NCBI GenBank assembly: GCA_002309955.1
Contig: DBXQ01000008.1
Span: 1 to 44,642 of the forward strand
DNA from: Bacteroidales bacterium UBA1208
GTDB lineage: Bacteria > Bacteroidota > Bacteroidia > Bacteroidales > P3
Direction: 5' to 3'
Length of the DNA stretch: 44,642 bases
In this document: in pieces, positions 1-7,500 of the stretch
Numbering within the stretch: position 1 is the first letter of the stretch
Layout: every line of letters begins with the position of its first letter
Made by a program: the position numbers and the translations under genes
Notes under the pieces: model-generated
Database searches by the model: none
The model's input: only the letters and a program-made list of their open reading frames with translations
What the model was told of the DNA's origin: nothing

Positions 1-77
1 AAATAAAAAGGCCTGCCCACTCATAGAGGCGCACCAAGCAAGGTCGTAAACAGCTTGATTGCGACCGCTGTGAGTTC

Positions 78-135
78 AACAGGAATCACCCTGTAACAGC
101 CATGGATTAATGTCTGTTACAGGGTGATTCCTGTT
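78..135. repeat. perfect 22-bp inverted repeat with 14-nt loop
   Basis: The arms at 78-99 and 114-135 are perfect reverse complements, and the 14-nt loop contains CCATGG. On the plus strand the right arm runs into TTTT (134-137), so it could be a Rho-independent terminator for a plus-strand gene to the left of the window. It is unusually long for a terminator, so a mobile-element end or structured RNA is also possible. Confidence 0.75.
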
Positions 136-266
136 TTATGTAACCATAGTGGATGCTACACTTGAAAGCACGTCCCTGCAAGGTGCTAAGTTCATTTCGT
201 TTTGAGAGCCGCTGTATTCCGTTTTTTGGAATAAGTGTTGAGATTCATCCTTTTTGATTGTACAAT

Positions 267-319
267 CGGGTAAAAACAAAAAGGCAGAGACCGGAATCTC
301 TGCCTTTTGCTTTTACCCG
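267..319. terminator. double-stem bidirectional hairpin terminator
   Basis: The inner stem is a perfect 12-bp pairing (279-290 with 297-308, loop CCGGAA). After a small internal loop it continues as a 9-bp outer stem (267-275 with 311-319). The stem ends are A- and T-rich on both sides, giving U-tracts in either direction. It probably ends minus-strand transcription from the M16 peptidase gene at 438. A further 10-bp inverted repeat (262-271 with 379-388) brackets the structure. Confidence 0.6.
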
Positions 320-405
320 TTGGCGTATCTGTTCCCATCGGGTTATTCGGTGAGAGCGGCTTCGAGTTAACATCGTTGACCCGATTGTCGCTCGGAATAG
401 GATGA

Positions 406-427
406 CTCAAAAAGAAAGCTTTTTGAG
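406..427 (-). terminator. small hairpin after the M16 peptidase
   Basis: CTCAAAAAG (406-414) pairs perfectly with CTTTTTGAG (419-427) around a 4-nt loop. It starts about 10 nt beyond the peptidase stop codon in the minus direction. The U-run lies within the stem and none follows it, so it may be a weak terminator or 3'-end stabilising hairpin upstream of the stronger structure at 267-319. Confidence 0.4.
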
Positions 428-437
428 CCCCCTTTCT

Positions 438-3278
438 TTATTCACTGGCTTCGGGTTTCAAGAAGACAGTGATGTAGTGCTTGAGGTCGATGAACTTCTT
501 GGCTGCATCCTTGATTTCCTTAGCGGTGACAGATTTAACGATACTATCATAGTCGTTCACCACATAGTCGCGGCTCTCGTTGAAGCGGTAGCTGGCCATT
601 ATCTGACCCATCCAGAAGCCGTTGTTCTGTTTACGGTTCTGGCGGTTGATAATCTGCTGTTCCTGTACTTTGGCGAGGGTCTCTGCATCGGGACCTTCCT
701 TGATGTATTTCTTCAGGATTTCGAGAGCGGCATTCTCAATGATGTTAGCACTGTCGGGATTGCAGTTGATGGAGAACTGCCATTCAACCTCCTGTTCTGG
801 CAGACGGCTGTAGTCCACACTGATTTGGGGACTGTAGGTGCCGCCCATCTTCTCACGGATGATTTCGAGAGCGGTGATTTCCATACAGGCACTCAACTGG
901 TCGATGATTTCAGCATTCTTGGGAGTGTGTTTGTAGCCCTTGGTCTGGCCATACATAACCATGATGCCTTGATTGTCGGTACCCTTGTAGACGGTCTCGC
1001 GCGGAGTGCCCTTGAAGGTGTAGTCCTTCAGTTTCTTCCAGTTCTCGGGTTTGGCCTTGGTGGTGGGCAGGTTGCCGAGATATTTAGCGATGAGGGCGAT
1101 ATCCTCGTCGGAGACATTACCCACGAAGAAGAAGGTCTGGTGGGCGGCATTGCTGAAGCGCTCGCGGAAAATCTCATACATACGGTCGAGGTTCAGACTG
1201 CTGATCTGCTCTTCAGAAGGAATGATGATGTTGCGCGGGTCGTTGGGACGGATGGATTCGTAGAACTTGATGAGGAAGACTGCCTGGGGATTCTGGGCGA
1301 TGAACTTCACCTGGTTGCGAAGCTGGTCGATGTTCTTGTCGAACGACTCTTTGTCTTTGCGCGGAGCCTCATAGTAGAGAGTGAGAAGCTGCAACATGGT
1401 CTCAAGGTCCTTGGGTACGCAACTGCCGCTGAAACCTTGGGTTTGGCCGCTGATGCTGGGGCTGATGCTTACGTTGGTGCCTTTCAGTTTCTTGCTGAGC
1501 TGGGTGCTGCTGAACTGGGCGATACCGGCATCGTCGATGAAGCCGGCAGCACTGCTGGCATTGAAGTAGTCGGCGTCGCTATAGAGCGAGGTGCCACCCC
1601 AAGCATACGAATTCATCTGGATCTCGTCATCCTTCAGTTCGGTTTTCTTCACAATGAACTTCACACCATTGGGGCAAGTATATTCCTTATAATCCAGCAC
1701 GGTGTTGGTCTTGGTGATTTTGGGAGTGACGGCAGCCAATTGTTTGTCGAAGAGAGGTTCTTCACGGTAGTTGTCGACCCATGCGGCATACTTAGTGTTG
1801 CGGGCACGGTTGTAGACCTTCAGAATGTCCTGTTCTGTAGGCACCTTGTAACCCTCCTGCTGGGGAGCGGTGAGGTAATAGACGAAGTTTTGGTCGGTCA
1901 CCCAAGTCTTGATAAGGGCATTGCACTCCTCAAGGGTGATTTCGGGGATAAACTCTTTGGCATAGCGGTTCTCGGCCATGATGCCGGGGATTACCTCGCC
2001 CTCAAGGAAGTGGTTGGTGTACTCGTCGGCGAAGTTGTTGCTGTTGGTCTTGTTGGCCTCCTTGGCCATTTTGCGGTAGCGTTCCAGAATTTCATCTTTT
2101 TGGCGGTCGAGTTCGGTCTGGGTGAAACCGTTCTGTACGGCGCGGAAAATCTCAGCGAGTACGGCTTCTGTAGCCTCTTCGATGCGGTTCTCCTTCGGGG
2201 CGCAACTGCCCATAAACACTTCGTCGGTGCGGGCAAGGAATTTGCTGTAACCGGCTCCGGCATAGATGAAGGGGGCGGAAGCTTTCTCAGACAACTCGTT
2301 GTAGCGGTCGTCAAGCATGCCGCTCACCAAGTTACGCACCAAGCTGGCGCGGTAGTCGCCCACAGTACCTTGAGGTGCTCTCTGATGTTTCCAGTAAAGC
2401 ATCATGCTGGCGTTGGTGGCTTCCTTGTCGGTAGCAATGGCCACAAGGGGCTCTTTGTTGGCGGGAATGTCGTAGGTGGGACGCGGACGGGGGTTCTCAA
2501 CGGCCTTGCGGCTGTCGAAATACTCATGGATTTTAGCCTCCACGGCGTTCACGTCCACATCGCCGACGATAATCACGGCCTGCAGGTCGGGACGATACCA
2601 GTCGTTGTAGAAACGGGTGATGACGGGGCGTTTGAAATTACGGATAACGTCCTCGCTACCGATAGGCAGACGGTCGGCATACTTCGAACCCTTGAAGATG
2701 ATGGGGAAAGTGGCTTTGCGCAGACGGTCCTGAGCACCCAGTCCGCCACGCCATTCTTCGAGGATGACGCCACGCTCGTGCTCAATCTCGTCTTGGTCAA
2801 ACAGCAGTTTGCTTGCCCATCCGTCGAGAATCTTGTAGCCCATCTCCATCAGCTCGGGATTGTCGGCAGGCAGCTCGACATAATACACCGTCTGGTCGAA
2901 ACCAGTGTAGGCGTTGATGCCGCGGCCGAACTCAATACCGTTCTTTTGCAGGGTGCTGATCATCTCGTTACCCTTGTAGTACTGGGTGCCGTTGAAAGCC
3001 ATATGCTCGCAGAAGTGAGCCAGACCCAGCTGGTCGTCGTCCTCCAGCACCGAGCCTGCATTGGTCACCAGGCGGAACTGCACGCGGTTCTCCGGCTTCT
3101 TGTTGGCGCGGATGTAATAGGTCATGCCGTTGGCCAGCTTGCCGATTTTAACCTTTTTGTCGACCGGCACCTTGGCGGTGAGGTCGGTCTTCTTTTCCTT
3201 GGCGGGTTTGCCTGTCTGGGCAAATGCCATGCTGCCGGCAAACACCAAAAGCAGCATTACGGTCAGAAATCTTTTCAT
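438..3278 (-). CDS. M16 family zinc metallopeptidase (insulinase/pitrilysin-like), secreted
   Basis: Protein of 946 residues, starting at the ATG at 3278, because the first 20 residues from there form a clean signal peptide ending AFA-Q. A longer frame reaches 3329 but adds 17 Asn/Lys-rich residues before the signal. The inverted zinc motif HFCEH lies at residues 87-91, giving His87, catalytic Glu90 and His91. The third ligand is probably Glu167 in the ERGV segment, at pitrilysin-like spacing. The length fits the two-half M16 architecture, an active N-terminal half followed by a degenerate half. It should degrade peptides in the periplasm or at the outer surface. It lies downstream of the HTH/DUF2975 pair on the same strand with a 59-bp gap, so co-transcription is possible but the functions look unrelated. 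Confidence 0.95.
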   Translation of the reverse strand: MKRFLTVMLLLVFAGSMAFAQTGKPAKEKKTDLTAKVPVDKKVKIGKLANGMTYYIRANKKPENRVQFRLVTNAGSVLEDDDQLGLAHFCEHMAFNGTQYYKGNEMISTLQKNGIEFGRGINAYTGFDQTVYYVELPADNPELMEMGYKILDGWASKLLFDQDEIEHERGVILEEWRGGLGAQDRLRKATFPIIFKGSKYADRLPIGSEDVIRNFKRPVITRFYNDWYRPDLQAVIIVGDVDVNAVEAKIHEYFDSRKAVENPRPRPTYDIPANKEPLVAIATDKEATNASMMLYWKHQRAPQGTVGDYRASLVRNLVSGMLDDRYNELSEKASAPFIYAGAGYSKFLARTDEVFMGSCAPKENRIEEATEAVLAEIFRAVQNGFTQTELDRQKDEILERYRKMAKEANKTNSNNFADEYTNHFLEGEVIPGIMAENRYAKEFIPEITLEECNALIKTWVTDQNFVYYLTAPQQEGYKVPTEQDILKVYNRARNTKYAAWVDNYREEPLFDKQLAAVTPKITKTNTVLDYKEYTCPNGVKFIVKKTELKDDEIQMNSYAWGGTSLYSDADYFNASSAAGFIDDAGIAQFSSTQLSKKLKGTNVSISPSISGQTQGFSGSCVPKDLETMLQLLTLYYEAPRKDKESFDKNIDQLRNQVKFIAQNPQAVFLIKFYESIRPNDPRNIIIPSEEQISSLNLDRMYEIFRERFSNAAHQTFFFVGNVSDEDIALIAKYLGNLPTTKAKPENWKKLKDYTFKGTPRETVYKGTDNQGIMVMYGQTKGYKHTPKNAEIIDQLSACMEITALEIIREKMGGTYSPQISVDYSRLPEQEVEWQFSINCNPDSANIIENAALEILKKYIKEGPDAETLAKVQEQQIINRQNRKQNNGFWMGQIMASYRFNESRDYVVNDYDSIVKSVTAKEIKDAAKKFIDLKHYITVFLKPEASE

Positions 3279-3322
3279 TTTTTGTGTTTTTTTGATTGTG
3301 TTATTGTTATTTGTATTTTCAA

Positions 3323-3340
3323 TTCTCAATTCTCAATTCA
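3323..3340 (-). repeat. direct repeat starting at the HTH gene's stop codon
   Basis: The 18-bp TTCTCAATTCTCAATTCA is identical to 3646-3663. Read on the minus strand it begins with the TGA stop codon of the HTH gene and continues as tandem ATTGAGA units. Confidence 0.8.
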
Positions 3341-3541
3341 ACCCTCCCGGTATTCCAGCAGGTCAGCGGGCTGGCAGTCCAGTTCGTGGCAGAGGCGTTC
3401 CAGCGTACTGAAACGCACCGCACGAGCCTTCCCCGTCTTCAAGATGGAGAGGTTGGCGGGTGTCAGGTCCACCCGTGCCGCCAGCTCGGTAAGCGAAATC
3501 TTGCGCTTGGCCATCATCACATCGAGGTTCACTACAATCAT
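3338..3541 (-). CDS. small Cro/C1-type HTH transcriptional regulator (YozG-like)
   Basis: Protein of 67 residues consisting of one Cro/C1 helix-turn-helix domain. The turn and recognition helix lie around LTELAARVDLTPANLSILKT (residues 17-36), and the C-terminal LERLCHELDCQPADLLEY is typical of this short family. It probably binds DNA as a dimer and represses its own operon. The upstream neighbour on the same strand is a DUF2975 membrane protein; HTH genes of this type are commonly paired with DUF2975 in Firmicutes and Bacteroidota, which suggests a membrane-signal/regulator module. The TGA stop is the first codon of an 18-bp repeat that also ends the DUF2975 gene. Confidence 0.88.
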   Translation of the reverse strand: MIVVNLDVMMAKRKISLTELAARVDLTPANLSILKTGKARAVRFSTLERLCHELDCQPADLLEYREG

Positions 3542-3546
3542 CTTTT

Positions 3547-3640
3547 TGAATTCGCTAATTCGTCTATTTTAATTCGTAATCGTGTTAATTTGTTAATTCG
3601 TAAATCAACTAACACATTAACACGTTAACACATATAATTT
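3547..3640. repeat. TTAATGTG-type imperfect palindrome, copy 1
   Basis: AT-rich dyad made of units such as TTAATTCGTAA and AACACATTAACACG, between the DUF2975 and HTH genes. Its left arm reads TTAATTCG/GTGTTAATT and its right arm AACACATTAACACGTTAAC, so it can fold on itself. It is related to, but more diverged than, the copies between 25 and 40 kb. Confidence 0.65.
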
Positions 3641-3645
3641 ATTTA

Positions 3646-3663
3646 TTCTCAATTCTCAATTCA
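3646..3663 (-). repeat. direct repeat starting at the DUF2975 gene's stop codon
   Basis: This is the second copy of the 18-bp repeat at 3323-3340. On the minus strand it again begins exactly at the TGA stop codon. Both genes of the pair therefore end in the same sequence. Confidence 0.8.
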
Positions 3664-4332
3664 AATTGTCAGGTCGTTCTCCTCCTGCATCTCGCGGCCA
3701 ATGCGGAAAATCTGCGAGAGGAAAATAATAGTCAGTCCGAAGAAGATAAGGGTGAAATGGATGGTATAGTGAGCCTGGGGCTGCCACTGCGTGCCGTCGA
3801 GCAAGTCGCGAGCCAGCGTGCGCTCAAGATAGGTCGACAAATCGCGGCACAGCGAGATGACCAGCATCAGCACACCCACAGCTAACATCAGCGTCGAATT
3901 GCGGGTAGGGAACACCTGTCCCCGTTTTGTGCTGCGATACAGATTCACCAGCAGCACACCCACCAAGGCCACAATCGCCACCAGCGCACCCATCACCACC
4001 GCCTGCAGAGCCACCACCCACCCGATGCGCGGGTCGGCGGTGATTGTCTCGTCCTTCGTGTAGAAGTCCATGCTGAAACGCTCGATGTGTGCGTGCGCCT
4101 GCATCGTGGGACGCACACTGTCGATAGCCTGTTCCGTCCCCTGGAGCGACCCCACAGTCTGGAGGTTCGTCACCGTGAAGGCGTAAGGCGACTCGGGTGT
4201 CGACAAACCGCCCAGCTGTGGTCCCTCATCGGTACCGACCACACCAGCCACCGTCAGCACCACGCACGAAAGCAGAATGCCTGCAAACAAAATGTACAGC
4301 CAGCGAAGATGCTTTATGTTTCTTTTACTCAT
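3661..4332 (-). CDS. DUF2975 family integral membrane protein
   Basis: Protein of 223 residues from the ATG at 4332; an upstream in-frame ATG at 4383 would add 17 residues ahead of the first membrane helix and overlap the likely promoter box. Four hydrophobic segments are visible: near residues 10-33, a second after the IGWVVAL region, a third in LMLAVGVLMLVIS, and a fourth near the C-terminus (FTLIFFGLTIIFLSQIF). The region between helices 1 and 2 (about 60 residues) is probably outside the cytoplasm. The family has no known biochemical function, but it is regularly encoded next to a small YozG-type HTH regulator, as here. A role in membrane sensing or in controlling that regulator is inference. 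Confidence 0.8.
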   Translation of the reverse strand: MSKRNIKHLRWLYILFAGILLSCVVLTVAGVVGTDEGPQLGGLSTPESPYAFTVTNLQTVGSLQGTEQAIDSVRPTMQAHAHIERFSMDFYTKDETITADPRIGWVVALQAVVMGALVAIVALVGVLLVNLYRSTKRGQVFPTRNSTLMLAVGVLMLVISLCRDLSTYLERTLARDLLDGTQWQPQAHYTIHFTLIFFGLTIIFLSQIFRIGREMQEENDLTI

Positions 4333-4380
4333 AGTATTGTATACACCTGCAGCGGGGAAAACACTGCTCTGTTCGAGTGG

Positions 4381-4388
4381 CAAAAGTA
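4381..4388 (-). promoter_or_regulatory. -7 box for the DUF2975-HTH operon
   Basis: Read on the minus strand the sequence is TACTTTTG, matching the Bacteroidota -7 consensus TAnnTTTG. It lies about 50 nt upstream of the DUF2975 start at 4332. No clear TTTG -33 element is seen at the expected distance. Confidence 0.45.
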
Positions 4389-4598
4389 CACATTTTTCCC
4401 GAATTATTATTGTTTTTCAGTAAAAAATACAACTTTTTTACACTTCGACAATGTCCTTGCCAGTGCCTGCCGACGCGACTTATAGTTAAAATATGTTAAA
4501 TTTCACAAGGGAAGGGGTATCCAAATGGCACCCAACGACTCTATATAACAAATGGGGGTGGAGAACAGCCACCGGTTATTTATCTAAAATTTATGCTT

Positions 4599-7500
4599 AT
4601 GAAAACACATGTATCTTTTTTGTTGGTTGCTATGGCGTTGCTGTTGTCGCGACAGGTCGCGGCACAATCGCCGGGCGCAAGTGTTATCCTGGTGGGAGAC
4701 ACGACGGACATGGTTCTCAACAGTGCATCCAATCTGCCGTATGTCTCTTCGGCTGCGGGCTATACGCAGCAGTTGGTTCTGAACACGGAACTGGAAGGCG
4801 CGGCCATGATTACGGGCATCGACCTTTATTGCGGGAGTATCAATATCGGCCGCGCGGGTTGTTCCATTTATCTGGCCAATACCTATGTGCCTGATTTGGG
4901 TGATGGACTGGTACCTTTTGGGGCAACATTCCAGTTGGTAGCAGTAGATTCGCTTGCCTGTATGCATCAAGGTTGGAACCACTATGAGTTCGACACGGCT
5001 TTCTTCTACAATGGTTTGGGCAATCTCATAGTGGCATTCGACTGCCCTTGGGGTTTCGGGGGCGGTCATTTCTATAGTGAGCATATCATACGGCCGTTGT
5101 CGAGGTTTACTTTCAGCCGTCTGGCCAATGTCTCGCCGATAACAACTTCAGACCTCACCTATTACCGCAATGTGATGCGGTTGCACACACAGCCAGTCTC
5201 GCAGGTGGTGACGGGCTGTCCCGCACCTACGCTGTGGGTGGATTCGGCAGGTGCCACTGCACTGAGAGTGCGGTGGAGCCCCGGCTACCAGGACACCTTG
5301 TGGGTAGTGGAGTGTGTGGCCGACGGCGATACCTCATGGCATGGTAGCAGTTTGGTATGGGGCGACACGTCGTACACATTGACGGGTCTTACGCCCAACA
5401 CCCATTATACTGTTCGCCTGACGGCTTTCTGTACCGATACCTTTACTATGGTGTTGCGGCATGTGGTTACGAGCTGTACACCCGCTGTGCTGCCATACAG
5501 CGAGGGTTTTGAAGGGCAGTGGGATATGCCGGACTGCTGGTTGACGGTGTTGGGCAGCAGGGGTGACTATCCCGCTGTGGGGACGACACCCCATTCCGGC
5601 ATCCGTAGCGTTTGGATGAAGGGAGGAGCCGTGGTGCTGCCTGCAGTGGATGTGGAACCCGACAGTGTAGAGATTTCGTTCTTTGCCTACTTCTCAGAGA
5701 GTCACTCTTATGTCCCGACGGCAGACCTATATGTAGGAATGGTGTCGGATGCGTTGGATTTCTCCACTTTCGTGCCGGTGGACACGGTGACGCTGTCGCG
5801 ACATGCGGGATGGACGCCAGTGGTGGTGCGTTTTGACCATTACAGCGGTCCGTGGGGACGCATCGCCTTGATGTGCGCCGACACGAACAGACGTGGCATC
5901 TATCTTGATGATATTGCAGTGAACCGTATTGTACCCTGCCAAACCATCATGTCGGTCAGCGTTGACCAGGTGACGGATACATCGGCGGTGGTACATTGGG
6001 CAGACAGCAGTGCGGTGTATTACGAGGTGGCGTGCGTCCCTGCGGGCTTTGCGATAGACTCCTCACACATCGTCACCGACATCCGCACAGACAGCCTATT
6101 GCTGACAGGGCTGCTTGACAATACGCTCTACGAAGTGTATGTCCGCTCCTATTGCGGAAGTTTCAACACCAACTGGTCTGCGGTGGTGCAGTTCCGTACG
6201 CATTGCAGTCCGCTCGATACGCTGCCTTATACTGAGGATTTCGAATCGTACACGGGGGGCAGTAGGAACCCCACAACGTTACCCTGCTGGCAGGGACAAG
6301 TGGCAGGCAACACATACGAGGATTACTTTGCGGGCGGTGGCCACTCGGGCATGAGGATGCTGCAATGGCGGTGGTACTGGGGCAGCGGGACGACCCAATA
6401 TATCGTCCTTCCGGCCATCAACACGGCGGTCAACCCAATGGGAACCCTGCTGCTCTCGTTTTGGGCTCGCAACGATCAGGATTTGACCAACCAGTATGAC
6501 GATGCCCGCCTGCTGGTGGGTGTGATGACCGAACCCGATGTGGACTCCACTTTCCAATTGATTGACACGGTTTCCATCAATAGCGACGAGTGGCAACGCT
6601 ACGACATCCCGCTTAGTTCTTATTCGGGCTCGGGCAGATACATCACGCTAAGGAACTGTACAGGAGTGGGGACCCACGGTTGGTGTCTGATGTACATTGA
6701 CGATATTGAGGTGGATTTGATTCCGCCCTGTACTGGTGTGACAGGGATGAGACAAACGGGTCTTACCGCCTCTACTGTTACAGTGGAGTGGGATGATGTA
6801 GATACGGGTGCTGCATATCAGACCTTTATCAGTCCATCTTCCACGGCTCTGCCGGTTGCAGACTCAGCTGTGCTCGACACTTCGGTGTGCACTTTCGGGG
6901 GTCTCGCCGCCGGAACCTCCTACTATGTGTGGGTACGAGCCATTTGTTCGAAGGGCGGATTATCGCCTTGGGAAGGTCCTTTGCAGGTGGTGCCGGGTGT
7001 GTGGAACATGCGAGCCAACCACAACGACACCCTTGCCATGTGCGGGGTGACGGTGTATGACAATGGCGGTCCCAACAGCACGATTACGGCGCAGAACTCC
7101 ACGCTTGTCATCATGCCTACACAGCCGGGTACCCTCGTCACGGCGAGCGGACAGATAACCCTTCCGAACGAAGACATGGTGTTTACCGTTTACGACGGCG
7201 TGGGCACCACGGGTGCGGTGCTATGGTCCAGCGACGGTATTTCACAGTTTTCGTATCCTTTCGGACCTTTGGTATCTAATTCCGGCCCGCTGACGCTTGC
7301 TCTCAATCTTTATTATAATCAGACATTTTATGGTGACGGTTTCGAACTCAACATCTCCTGCATCCCCGACACCTGCGTGGTGAAGAACCTGCGTCTTGAC
7401 TCCGCTGTGCCGCATAGCGACACGATGCTCAATATCACTTGGGACTGCAATGGGGCGACGTACTATGAGGTGGAGTACGGTCCGAAGGGCTTTGTGCAAG

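Larger units (their letters stand above)
1..437. other. gene-free left edge with hairpins
   Basis: No convincing gene is visible in these 437 bases. The only long open frames are short, lack recognisable family features and overlap hairpins. Three hairpin structures are listed separately: a 22-bp inverted repeat, a double hairpin with U-tracts, and a small hairpin just after the M16 peptidase stop. Bases 1-77 could be the tail of an RNA or gene outside the window, but I could not match them to any known RNA. Confidence 0.6.

Noticed and set aside
1..77. tRNA or other known RNA at the left edge
   Set aside because: No cloverleaf, CCA end or known RNA motif could be recognised; only weak short hairpins are present.
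192..410. 72-residue minus-strand open frame downstream of M16
   Set aside because: It covers the nested hairpins and has no domain or ribosome-binding context.
402..3572. 1,056-residue plus-strand open frame
   Set aside because: It is the antisense shadow of the M16 peptidase, which has a signal peptide and an intact zinc site. The plus-strand translation is low-complexity (Val/Leu/Gly rich) without family features.
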